Source: Mactromeris polynyma
Lineage: Eukaryota; Mollusca; Bivalvia; Venerida; Mactridae
Assembly: GCA_032209605.1 (NCBI GenBank)
Contig: JASFXZ010000045.1
Coordinates: 372,001-436,000 of the forward strand
DNA: 64,000 nt
Direction of reading: 5' to 3'
Shown here: positions 18,801 through 31,100 of the stretch, piece after piece
How the letters are laid out: the number at the start of each line of letters is the position of its first letter
Numbering within the stretch: the stretch's first letter is position 1
Notes under the pieces: generated by a model
The model's database searches: none
Told to the model about the DNA's origin: nothing
What the model saw: the letters and a program-made list of their open reading frames with translations, nothing else
Position numbers and translations under genes: made by a program

Positions 18801-19165
18801 ATCGCTGAAATTTCTTTCCAATTTATTTATAGAATTAACTAAGGACCAGTTTGAATGTATTTATAGTGAGCTTCAGTCTGGACAAAATCACTACAAATAT
18901 CTATAAGATCTGATACAACGCAAGTTTCTCCAAAAGTGATATTGATCGAGCTTTACTGTAACCCGTGGTGAGCCTACTTATTCCGATACAAATAACGGGA
19001 GATATCATAAATAATGCAAGGACTTACCTCCCGGAAAAACTGATCGATTTGCGACTGTTTAAGCTGTCCTGGTCTGGATTCCTGCGGCGGTGGTGGTATC
19101 CGCGTATAAGGTTCCGGATGACATACTGTCACAGCGTCATGTGAGCTTGTTCCTTCAGACGACAT
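12843..19165 (-). CDS. Phytanoyl-CoA dioxygenase (PhyH) family protein, Fe(II)/2-oxoglutarate oxygenase
   Basis: Exons: 19165-19028, 17540-17423, 16778-16678, 16024-15883, 15386-15292, 14938-14833, 14431-14347, 13651-13456, 12953-12843; frame kept throughout, 363 aa. The double-stranded beta-helix motifs are complete: WHQD with iron ligands H165 and D167 (split by an intron after the first base of the Asp codon), distal iron ligand H260 in IPHRSL, and R271 in VRWSIDLRW for 2-oxoglutarate binding. The segments AGHPVWNMRTKTP, TAWIPFLDANEQNGCMQ and VPVPYGG fit a PhyH subgroup found in invertebrates, fungi and bacteria, not human PHYH or PHYHD1. The substrate is unknown. The first 35 residues are Ser/Pro-rich and show no convincing targeting signal. 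Exon 2 ends at a weak donor (A|GTTGGT). The start is the first ATG before the conserved core. No gene symbol is assigned, because the orthologue is not certain. Confidence 0.92.
12960..13380. repeat. Highly degenerate ~60-bp tandem repeat in the last PhyH intron
   Basis: 'CTACAGGCAAC(A/C)AG' followed by 'AATTGTAATAAAAT' and 'TACT(T/C)ATCTAC' recurs about seven times with strong divergence. Old minisatellite, non-coding. Confidence 0.6.
15440..15565. repeat. Palindromic element with an 18-bp perfect core
   Basis: AATAAGAAATTTCTTATT (15483-15500) is a perfect palindrome. It is flanked by imperfectly matching arms ('CTCAGTATTCGGC' / 'GCCGAAATATTGAATTTGAG'). Looks like a folded MITE relic in a PhyH intron. 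Confidence 0.55.
18027..18257 (-). mobile_element. SINE with tRNA-Thr(UGU)-like head
   Basis: On the minus strand the 5' end is tRNA-like: GTGGTCCAGTGGTAACGC (A box), anticodon loop CTTGTAA, and GGTTCGATTCC (B box). A ~150-bp tail with 'CACGTAAAAGAACCAGG' follows. It is flanked by a perfect 12-bp target-site duplication, TATAAATAGTGT, at 18015-18026 and 18258-18269. PhyH intron 1. Confidence 0.85.
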
Positions 19166-20055
19166 CTTAAGTTTCCTTCGTACTGAAATACAACGTTATC
19201 AACAACATTGACCTACAACCTTTATTGTGATACAGAGAGAGAGGATCAATAGAGGGAACGCTATCTGACATAAAACCGCGTTGTATAAATGTAGTTACGG
19301 AATTGGATATTTTCGCGTAAACCAAGTAATACGAACCAAACGATATTATTTCCAGTTGGTATTGTTTTATTCCGAATTGGAACATTGAAACAACATCATT
19401 GTATATACAATGTACTAGTTTCAAAGGATGTAATCTTAATAAAAATTTATTAAAATTGAAATTTGAAACATACCCCTTAAATGCGAAAATTATCATAATA
19501 AATTGCAAATAAGTTTTGCACAATATTGTTTACCAAATTTCGACTGCCGGTCTGCTCAGTGCCAGAGAACTACTTAATTCAATGCGTGTCTTGTACATTA
19601 TCGCTAGAAGAAGAATTGAATCAAACATATATGGAAGAATCCACCTTCGCGTATACGCAAGAATGACAGAAGTAGCTGAATATATAACAACGAGTCCCAG
19701 AGAACGAGTTCCATTTTATTCTTCGGTTAGATAATGGATCCTTATTGGCCCATTTCCATAGATGTTTGCCCATACACATCCTCTACTCGTAGGACCAACT
19801 TAATCCTTCATTTGCATGCTTTGCAAGTATCAGTTTGGGGAAGCGATATATAAATGAATACTACTTGTGAAAACCTGGTGTGCGTAAATTGGTTCCATTG
19901 TTACGCGCTGATAATGATGAAAATACGTGACAATATGCTTTCCTTTTACGTTCATAATTGCATATTTATATGTACATGTGTGGGCTGTTTATTTAAATTC
20001 ATAATACATCTCAGTCGGTTTTTTTCCATGCGTATTGTAATATTTCGTCTGTATG

Positions 20056-20615
20056 ACATACATTGAAACCTCTCCAAAGCGGTCCTCGCTTTAGCAAACA
20101 ACCTCTCTTGAACAACATTATCATATTTCTTGTAGCAAATATTCACTATCAATTTAGCGACAACCTCTTTAACAACAGTCTTGTTTCCCAAAGTGGAGAC
20201 ATTGAACTGTATAATCATAACACTTTTTATATATTGTATATCCACGTGTGCATGAACTTACACTCACTGAATGTGTCATTCTTATCTTATAAGTTGTATA
20301 AATGTAAAGTTTTGCACATAAATAAATATAGATACATGTACAATAGTTTGGGTCTATTATTGGCATTTAATTTTTTATCTGTGTACCAGCTGCGAATGAT
20401 TACAATCTGACGATTACTCCACATGTGTCGATCATATGGAATCTGGTGTTGTTCAAAATAAAAATGAATTCAATGTTGGTGAGGATTTATGCTGTGTATA
20501 CTTAAAGTACTAAATATAGACAATGTGTACTGTACAATGCATACAATACAATCTCTACAGAGCCCACACTTTGAGGACTCCAACTTTGACTGTTGTTGAG
20601 AGGTTGTTGTTGTAG
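20056..20615. repeat. Interrupted family C palindromic repeat
   Basis: Left piece 'GAAACCTCTCCAAAGCGGTC' with repeated 'CAACCTCT', right piece 'TGAGAGGTTGTTGTTGTAG'. They look like the two ends of the 55160-55330 element separated by unrelated sequence. Confidence 0.4.
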
Positions 20616-21162
20616 AAATATCAAGAGAGGGCTACTCTGCAGGGATCGCGCTGTGCTTACTCTGCCGATGTTTGAGCATTTATTCTAACATGGCTTACAT
20701 ACAATACATTGATATGTTTGAGTGTCATATAAAACTATGTAATCTAGCGCATGCGCACTGGACAAACAGACAATATGTCACGTACATGCAATTGCGAGGT
20801 GTTTTCATGGACTAGTATATTCAGTGTATTATCAAACAACACGTGTCTGAGTTTGTAGACTTTAAAAGGACAAAATTGTTCAGTTTTGCCATTTTTTAAG
20901 ACGCCTAGGATTCCACAAAATCCATGATCGTGTCGCAGAAGATGGAATCGCAACAAGTAAAGTTGCTATGTTTTTTATATGTCAGGCAACTTGGTATCAG
21001 ACACATATGCAACGGTATCAGACGACGGGACCTTCCGACGACATACCACGTAGCAGACACTTGTAACGTCACATGTGCAAGCCCGCTTTATCACCAAAAC
21101 GCACCAACGTGATTTATTTCCGAACTGCCACTACCGCTTCTTCGAACATCCGGTTCTAATAA

Positions 21163-21420
21163 GAGCCGCGGCCGTGGGTCCAGTGGTTAGTGCACTGGAC
21201 TTGTAACCCGGCGATCCGGGTTCGATTCCCGGTCGCGGCAGGTCATACCCTTCCATAAAAAATTGACGATTTTCCTCCTCATATGGAGAAGTTGCCGGCT
21301 CCTTGTGGGGGGTAAGTTAGTACTGGTTAGATTTCAGTCCAGGAAAAACTGGTTAGGTGAACCGGCCGCCGTATATAACTGAACTATTGTTGAGAAACGG
21401 CGTTAAACCCGATGAAACAA
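21163..21420 (+). mobile_element. Young SINE with tRNA-Thr(UGU)-like head and perfect TSD
   Basis: 21165-21240 folds as a tRNA with a 7-bp acceptor stem (one G-T pair), a perfect 5-bp T stem CCGGG/CCCGG, B box GGTTCGATTCC and anticodon UGU. A ~180-bp tail ending in CGGCGTTAAACCCGATGAAA follows. The 15-bp duplication ATCCGGTTCTAATAA at 21148-21162 and 21421-21435 is perfect, so the insertion is recent. Confidence 0.92.
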
Positions 21421-22116
21421 ATCCGGTTCTAATAACAAGAACTTTTAAAGATGTCTGAGCGAGCACGGCTTATAGCACGTCGCCAGTGGTATATGTACAT
21501 TCTTTATCTCTTGTTTGACAATAGGTGACCATAAATCGTGTTAATCAGGCATATAGCGTCCTATTTCCCGACGAGTCGAAATATCTTTCCATCATGGCGA
21601 TGGCAAGGTTCAAGTATACTACAGAAGACATTATCGTTAGGCCGACCGCTGCGTCCTGTGTGATTGAATGAGACCGTTTTGAGGACAGGTGTTCTATCAT
21701 AGTTTGGGCGGTTCTTGATCATTGCTATCACACGACTCTCGTCTGTTTGATGGCAATTCACTGAGATAAGAATCCTAATAAGCCCGTTCATGAACAGTTA
21801 GTATCCGGTTTAAAATAAATGTGCAATGTCAAACTAGAGAATGTCAAAAAGAGAATGGTGTTACTACATAAACAATTGGAAAAAATTTGGAGTGGAAAAG
21901 AAGTTGGATAAGTAATCGTGAATTCCTCTCCGCGACATTTAAAATAGTCTTACTTCGAAAGTAATATTGTTTATGTGTTGACTTTTTCCCCAATTGCAAG
22001 TGTGGTCATTCATTACACTTATATTGTTAAATAAGTTAATACAGTATGGAAACGACTAGGGCAGGTCTTAACATCTTATCAATATCGGTCACATAGTGCA
22101 AGCCGGGGGAGATTGC

Positions 22117-22122
22117 TATATA
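22117..22122 (+). promoter_or_regulatory. Candidate TATA box of the LU-mucin gene
   Basis: CTATATATG, 43-48 bp before the start codon. Initiation about 30 bp downstream would leave a 5' UTR of only about 15-20 nt. Inferred from spacing only. Confidence 0.4.
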
Positions 22123-22164
22123 TGTTCATATTAGTTGATTACACCTCTCTATACCAGACGTATA

Positions 22165-25100
22165 ATGAAGATCGTTGGACAAGAATTGGGTAATTGTTTT
22201 TAATTGATGTTTGCTATAGAATGCAAAAGTTTTAACTGTCTATACATGTACATGTATTGTGTCATTGTAGCTTAATTAATTAAAGTTCAACTGATGTCAC
22301 GTAACTATATGTAGTACAGCATGATAGAAGAATTTACATTTCCGTCATAAGTAGAGATAAGATTTGTTGGTATTTTATGTAGTTTACTTTATAAGATAAA
22401 ATAATAACAGGAAAGCTTCACATAGTAATTACTTTATACATTTTGAAGTATTGAACAGAAACGAAAAAACGGGAATTAAAATTGACTAGGACAGACACCA
22501 ATGTAAACACTGATACAACTTACTTAACACGTTTGCAACTAAATATCATATTAACAACAACTATGAACATTGAGACTTGGTTTCTAAATTATCATATTGA
22601 CTAAACTATTAACATAGTGACATTATTTCTAAATTATCAAATTGGCAACAACTGTCAATATTGAGACACGGTTTCTAAGTTATCATATTGACAACAACTG
22701 TTAATGTTGAGACATGGTTTCTAAGTTATCATATTGACAACAACAATTTTATATTTTGTGGGTCGTCTCTAAATTATGGCAAAGTGATTTGAGACGACGA
22801 ACGTGATGACTGGTTTACCTATAGATTTCCTTCAATATTTCTGTCATTTGTCTCACAAATGTAACTAACTTACATCAATCAATATCAACAGAAGATTCAT
22901 CCAGTGAAATAGTCCTGTCAGCATGTACTTAATCAGCCAAAAAATGACGGCATTGTAATGACAGTGCCGATAACAAGCAATACGATTTTATATATGTTTA
23001 TTGCATAAAACGTGTGTATGTTCAGAATTTGTTTTATTTTGCAGTTTTAGTCCTGTTTACTGTGTTGCTTTATCTGAAAGGTAAAGGAATTTGTTTCATG
23101 TATTTGAAATACACCATATATATAAGCCCAATTAAATTATAGCATTACTGTGTACATATATTACTGAAATACCATTCATTTCATTAACAATGCGACGGTA
23201 TATATTTATGAAAGTTTCTAAAAAATGTTCAGCAATTAAAATCGAATATATTTTTTAAAAATGTTTTCTATAATACATTATTAACTATGATTTATTTAAC
23301 GTAAAGTAGTGTAGCTAGGTAGAATGGAGACAAAACATTAACATGCACATACATGTATATTCTTACGTACTATATGTGTGTGATTAATATTTATCTAATT
23401 GTGTAATGTTATGTTTCAAGTCGAAAATTATACAGTAAAACCTCACTTAAAGACCACCCCAATAGTACGACCACCTCAAAATTAGGAAGACAATTTTCAA
23501 GTCCATTTTCAACGATTTGCTCTTTATTCAACCTCGACATGTTAAGACCAGTTTTCAAGGGTCACAAGAGTGGTCTTCTTGTTGAATTTTTCCTGTAATT
23601 CCTGTATATTAACATATTTAGTCACTCTTGTTGATTTTCAGTCGGTGAATGTATCAGTTGTTTACAGTGTCAAGATATAGCAGATCCTAGTCAGTGTGAA
23701 ACTGCCAGACAATGTCCAGAAGATCATGTATGTCCATACTGCACTATGTCCTGTTGATCATGTTCATATATAAATATGTGAATGCATATAGATAGTTCTC
23801 ACACAATAGTTCCCTCACTTGTTCTTTATCATCGGCCATTTTGATAGGCAAAACTGATTACACTAGGAGTAATTCCCAAGTATGTGATATTTGAGAACAT
23901 ACCAAGACTTAGACAGTTTGCGCGTGACAACCACTGTTTCTTCAACTTTCTGAGCCAACTACTGCCCACATGAGCATAATGACTAAGCTATTTCTTATAT
24001 TGATTATTTTATCATCGTTACATTATATTCCCCATAAAATTTAAGGAATTTTGCCTATCAATATGGCTGACTATTCAGAACAACGGAGGTACATATTGTA
24101 AATGTGGGAACTATCTATTGGTACGTATACATACTGTAAATTACACGATGTACTTATGCAATGTTCTTAATTTGTACTAGAACAGTGTACTAATTGTACT
24201 ACATGTTTGAGGCGCTTTAATAGCGTCTCATTGCTATCATCGTTAACCGAATGGTCTACTCGAAGTACCACCATATTCATCGTCTCAGGAAAATAGTAAA
24301 GTCCTCTGATTTTATAATAGATTTGAGGAGTATACATGTGTGTAATGGCTGATTTGTCAGGGAAATATCAATTTTGGAATGGCTGTAGTCTTGATATAAA
24401 CGACTTTTCTGGATTATTTGTGTCATTTTTGGCGAATGAGTAAAGTTACCCGAATAGTCGCGTATCAATTTCTTATCTGATAATATGGAAAACGTGCAGT
24501 CTTGACATGGAAGCGCCTCCCAGCACATTCAGTCCTTTGAAAATAACTCGAAAATTTCTGTTTTTACATTCCAGACTTGTTACATCGAGAGTGTAATGTC
24601 ACTTACCAGTTATCAATTGCAGTACAATCTCGGTTGCAGAGAAATGAAGGTAAGTGCGATTGGTCTCATTGAAACCTACACTATGCTCTTTGATAAAACT
24701 TGTCACAACAAATATCTGAGACGCACAGTGTATCATAGAGAATACTCAACTCCCAGTAAGCACTGTTAGCACTGTTCACTCTCTCAAATCCACTGGAGAT
24801 TGTCACGAGTTATTTCCCTTTATTTCCCATCTAGCGTTCTAGATATATGTATATATCTGTCATTGCATCCCATAAATTTGTACACAGGTTTGAATATACA
24901 GTAAAACCTCAATAACAAGACCATCCTTGGGACCCTTGAAAACTGGTCCTGTTATTGAGGTGGTCTTAATATCGAAGTTGAATTGAGAGCATGGCAGTGA
25001 AAGTGGACTTTACAATTGTGATCCTATAGTAATTTTGAGATGGTCTTATTATTGAGATGGTCTTTAAGTGAGGTTTTACTGTATGCCTGTCTTTGCAGCC

Positions 25101-28100
25101 CATGAATTGTAGCTAGTTTGTCGTACCCAGAATTAAACATACATTGACGATCTCTTTTGTCGGATAAATAATCAGTGTGTCAAACAAATTCATGTTTTAT
25201 TAATACGAGCAAATGAAAACTTTTTACATACGTTGAATTTAGAACATTGAATTCATTCGAGGTATATTATTAGAATAATGGATTACTTGTATTTTACTTA
25301 GCTCTGCAAGTTTCAAGAATGTGCTAAGGATGCGTATGGTACTGGCAACAACAGTACTAGTGCTCCGGGCGACAACAGTACTGCTGCTGCGAGTGACAGC
25401 ATCGTGCGAAGGGCAAATGGACTCTCCATATGTTTAGAATGTTGTTATGAAAATAATTGTAATATTGAAGGATGTGGATACAAATTCAGTGAGTAACATT
25501 ATATTTCATGGTCGATTTGATATACCTACATCTTGGAATGTTTTGTATAGAAAAAACACAGACTGTAAAATTAGTATGTTTTGTCTACAACTGTAAACTT
25601 TCATATTTAACATGTCACATAAACTTTAGATTGATTTAATGTTTCGGACTTTACGACGTTTCTTAAGAGTATTTCAATCGTATAGGGTGGTCAGTTGACC
25701 TAACTATTACTCATGGGTTACCAGCCGGTACCAACTTACTGCTCTGAAGCAACTGATAACTTTACTATATATACGTAACTCAGAGTTCAAAGGTGGAGGA
25801 CAAATGACTTTGGATGCATTATCTTAAGTAAACATGTCAAGGAAGAACATACGCCATTTTAAACTTTATAACAGAACAGAATAATTTATTAAATTTTGGA
25901 TTTTGATACAAACCTTATAAGTTTACACAATAATACTGATTCACTCTGTTATAACTAAGTTATATCTGAAACAATGACTCTGACAGGTTTGCGTCGCCTT
26001 TTCAATAGCTCAACTCATTCGAATAGTTTAGATATTACAACTTTCTTTAATAAAAAAACAACAGATGGCGAATTCAATCACTTCTGAGAAACTATGTGAA
26101 ATAGTACTGGCGGCTACTTTAGACCAGTATATATTTAATATTATTCATACAAAGATAATAAGGAGCTATTGGAAAGGTCAAATAACACGACGACTAGTTG
26201 TATCTCATTGTCGTATATCCACGGACGATCCCGACCTGCGTTACCTGATCTCCACTAACCACTCGAGGGTTATTGAGTTCGAATTATGGTGATTTAGTTT
26301 TTAATAGCCAACATTGGCATTTCGTTGGTTGCTTCATGATTTTATGATCATATTTAAACCATTCGCAACACTTATTCGTCAAGCACATTGGCACAGCGTC
26401 AACATTACTTCGTAAATATTCAATAGCCCGATAACTCCTACCCTTTGAATGCGAAAAGCGTCACTAACACTCTTTATCGCATGTGTCATGGGGCACTGCC
26501 TTTTCCGTTTTAACGAGTTTCTGTCTTTAAAAAGCATATGCGTTATTTGTTACAGAATCAACTAACACAAAATGTTACGTCTGTACGAATGTACATGAAG
26601 GAGGCCCGGATTGTACAAATACAGTATCCTGTGATTTAACAACGGATGTAAGTAAAATTTAGGATACATTCGATTAATGAACATGAGTTATCTTGATAAG
26701 GCAATACCACACAGATTATATTCTCCAACGATTACACATTGTTCACAAACGGTTTGCAGCTTTATCGACTGAACTAACGCAGACTATGTTCAAATTAAAC
26801 AAAAAATAATAAAATGATTCCGCGGGGAGTGTAAATAGTTCCATACGTCCTTTCAACATCAATATTTCGGCTAAAATCCTTCTTAAAAGATCTCCCGCAA
26901 CGTTATTTATCATATGTTTTGTACAATTGTGTTTCTTGTGCATGATGCAGTGATTTTCTTCATTGCATTCTTCATTGCATTTGTCTATTAATCATTGTAT
27001 TAATAGTATATATATTATATAAACTCATATTGTAATGTTTTACATGAATTGATTTGTGTTAATAAACTTGAAGAATACAAAATGCAGATGTGTTTACTGG
27101 TCAGTTTTGCAATGTACTTAAATAAACCAAAATTCAAATTACCGTGCTTTAAACGCCCCATTTTGTTAATGTATACTAGTGACATTGCAATGTACACAAA
27201 GTATTTGCTATGCCAGCGATACAATTTTGGACTAAGTTAGGAAGTGTTGTTAGCATCTGTCTTGGCAAACACATTAATAGCTTCATACATTATTCATAAA
27301 TACAAGCATTACATTGTCGCATACACAGTGAAGGATCAATATTAATATATATCAATGTTTCACTTTTCGGTAATCAGTTAGTTAGGCTCGGTGTAGAACT
27401 CTATTTCAGAAGTTACTCCACTCCCCCAATAACTTAAAATCACGTTCAAAAGTAGCTATATTTCTGGCCTTTTCAGATGAGCTTTGCGTCAAGCATTTGT
27501 TCAATGAAAACTGTTAAATATGTTAAAATTCAGATATTGTTAAGGCTACGAGGGCGATTGTGTAACCTACCTTTACGCTGTATGACTTCAGATACATTAC
27601 TCTGTTGTTGAAATGTATTTCAGACTTGTTCAGTTACTCTTACCAGACACAGTACCTATCCGAATGCATTTGATCTTGGATGTTCAAACAAAAGGGTAAG
27701 AAGTTACCTAGTTTAATTACGTTGAGGTTGTAGGTTCGAGTGGTTACATTTCACATTTTACATAGAACAAACTACAACCAACACATATATTGGTTACATT
27801 TCACATTTTATATTAAATAAACTATAACAATTACACATTTGGGTTACCTTTCATTTGTAATTACATAGACCGAACTGCAACCATCACATATATTGGTTGC
27901 GTTTCATATGTTACATAGAACTACACTGTAACTACAACCATCTCATATATTGGTTGCGTTTCATATGTTACATAGAACTACACTGTAACTGCAACCATCA
28001 CATATATTGGTTGCGTTTCATATGTTACATAGAACTACACTGTAACTGCAACCATCACATATATTGGTTGCGTTTCATATGTTACATAGATCTACACTGT

Positions 28101-31100
28101 AACTGCAACCATCACATATATTGGTTGCGTTTCATATGTTACATAGAACTACACTGTAACTGCAACCATCACATATATTGGTTGCGTTTCATATGTTACA
28201 TAGAACTACACTGTAACTGCAACCATCTCATATATTGGTTGCGTTTCATATGTTACATAGAACTACACTGTAACTGCAACCATCTCATATATTGGTTGCG
28301 TTTCATATGTTACATAGAACTACACTCTAACTACAACCATCTCATATATTGGTTGCGTTTCATATGTTACATAGAACTACACTGTAACTACAACCATCTC
28401 ATATATTGGTTGCGTTTCATATGTTACATAGAACTACACTGTAACTACAACCATCTCATATATTGGTTGCGTTTCATATGTTACATAGAACTACACTGTA
28501 ACTACAACCATCTCATATATTGGTTGCGTTTCATATGTTACATAGAACTACACTGTAACTACAACCATCTCATATATTGGTTGCGTTTCATATGTTACAT
28601 AGAACTACACTGTAACTACAACCATCATATATTGGTAAATATTACACACGTTGCGTAAAATGAGTTTTAACTATCTCATACATTGTTACACGGTATTTTC
28701 AAAAAGGTTTGGTTGAACCGGTCCAAAAAGAAAAGTAATCGGCCAGCCGGGGGTCCTATGGAAAAATGCAACCACTGCAATTATGAACCGGCCCAAATGC
28801 CATTAAAACCGGCAATTTCGGCTGGCAGCCGATTCCTATGGATAACACTGACTACATATATTGAGTTTACTACGCATGCTATATAGGATGAACTATAATG
28901 ATCACATAACTACAATGTATATGTTACACATGTTGGCATGTTTCATATAATGAACCAAAATACTCTGCTGCACCAGTTTAAAAGCTCATGTAAATATGTG
29001 ACACCAATGTGACAAAACCTCAGAGACCTGGTTTATATAACAACTTTCTGAAATCGTATTGTGAACTTAATATATAACGACCAGATCTACAAGAAATACA
29101 TCAATGATAAATTTACATTTATACAGCAATGCGAACTCCTTCTGAGCTTGCCCGGAGCAAGCAAAGATCCTAATGCAAAGTGTTGTGGCAAGTCTCTATG
29201 TAACGGGAATCCTCATTTCAATCCATCAAATCAAACATCAGGTAATGTATCGATCCACCAAATCAAACATCAGGTAATGTATCAATCCACCAAATCAAAC
29301 ATCAGGTAATCATGTATCAATCTACCAAATCAAATATCAGGTAACGTATCGATCCACCAAATCAAACATCAGGTAATGTATCGATCCACTAAATCAAACA
29401 TCAGGTAATGTATCAATCCACCAAATCAAACATCAGGTAATGTATCGATCCACCAAATCAAACATCAGATTATGTATCAATCCAACAAATCAAAAATCTG
29501 GTAATGTATCGATCCACCAAATCAAACATCAGGTAACGTATCAATCCACCAAATAAAATATCATGTAACGTATCAATCTACCAAATCAAATATCAGGTAA
29601 CGTATCAATCCACCAAATCAAACATCAGGTAGTGTATCGATCCACCAAATCAAACATCAGGTAATGTATCGATCCACCAAATCAAACATCAGGTAATGTA
29701 CCAATCCACCAAATCAAACATCAGGTAATGTATCAATTCACCAAATCAAACATCAGGTAAAGTATCAATCCACCAAATCAAATATCTTTTAACGTATGTA
29801 TCGACCAAACCAAACACCAGAGAAACGTATCAATTCATCAAATCAAATAAGTTCAGGCAGCATCACAATACGCCAAGTTGTTATGAAAGGGTTTGACGAA
29901 CGATCATTGTATTTGTAAGACACAGTATCTTCTTGAACCAGTTTTATGTCTTAAATATGTCCATATCTCTTGACTGATGATGTCATGACTTTTAATCAAT
30001 ACTTGTTCTCAGCATTTCTTTTATTTTGTTTGAATAACATTCTTACGCTCAGAATATAAATAATTTCTAGTGTCATGTTGTTGACAGCAAGTTTACACGA
30101 TTATTTATTTTTATTTCAGTAATGACCCACACATGTGCGCCGAACATAGGTATGTTAGCTTCTAGAATCCTTCATTGAATTGAAACGAAGAGAAATTTGA
30201 AGACTACATCGTTTTCATAAACAGGAGTTCTAAGAAATATAATTGTCTATCTGTTTGAAACTGACCATTGGCTACGGTAGAAATGATGTTTAAAGCAAAG
30301 TAAAATTTCTACAATTCAGTTACATATATAGTGATCAAAGTACACACGCGCCAGTACTACAGTAAAATCTCAATAATAAGACCAGCCTTGGGATCCTTGA
30401 AAACTGGTCATAATATTGAGGTGGTCTTGATATTGGGGTTGAATTAAGAGCAAAACCGTGAAAATGGACTTGAAAACTATGCTTTTTAGCTGGTCTAATT
30501 ATTGGGGTGGTTTTTATGTGAGATTTTACTGTATTTCACATAGTTTCTAAAAGATACTGGATACATTATCTATTGATTTTGATTGCAGTAAGCTAAATAA
30601 CATTTATGAATCAAGAAAATTGAATTATCGAAATACGCCGAGAAAAAATGTCAAAGTCATGTGCCGAGTTTCAGAACTCTTTGTCATAATGTAGTGAAGA
30701 TTGCCAAAATACAAAACGACGGGTTATTAACAATATACTTACCTAAAGAAATATGCTGTTATAATGATTTCTATGTTGAATGCTTGTCCATGATGATGAT
30801 AATAGACAGTTCCCACATCTACACTATTTACATCCATATTGTTCTTAATCATCAGCCATTTTGATAGGCATAATTGATAAGCCCTTACTTTTGCTTCAAA
30901 TTACTTAGCCAACTGCCCACATGAGCATAATGAATAAGTTATATTTTTATATCTGATTAGTTAATCCTCGTTTACAGTATATTCCCTATAAACTTCAAGG
31001 AAATTTGCCTATCAGTATGGCCGACAATTCAGAACAAGGGAGGTAAATATAGTAAATGTGGGAACTATCAATAAATACGGTTTATACCTCTGTTTATTTA

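Larger units (their letters stand above)
19166..22116. other. Intergenic region between divergent PhyH and LU-mucin genes
   Basis: Holds the PhyH 5' flank, a diverged family C repeat (pieces near 20056-20200 and 20556-20615) and a young SINE at 21163-21420. Several ORFs of 60-115 codons on both strands show no recognisable domain, no splice-linked partner and no consistent codon bias. I call no gene here. Untranslated first exons cannot be excluded. Confidence 0.55.

Noticed and set aside
19516..21112. Small ORFs between PhyH and the LU-mucin gene as separate genes
   Set aside because: No domain, no signal peptide, overlapping ORFs on both strands and repeat content nearby. Nothing distinguishes them from chance.
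21165..21240. Functional tRNA-Thr(UGU) gene
   Set aside because: It folds well, but it is continuous with a SINE tail and framed by a perfect target-site duplication, and the anticodon stem has a mismatch.
27897..28658. 253-codon ORF with 19-residue repeats
   Set aside because: Product of the 57-bp intronic minisatellite. It lies wholly between exons 7 and 8 of the LU-mucin gene, and the repeat is a multiple of three.
27735..29850. CRISPR-like arrays
   Set aside because: The units are contiguous tandem repeats with no unique spacers, inside introns of a eukaryotic gene.
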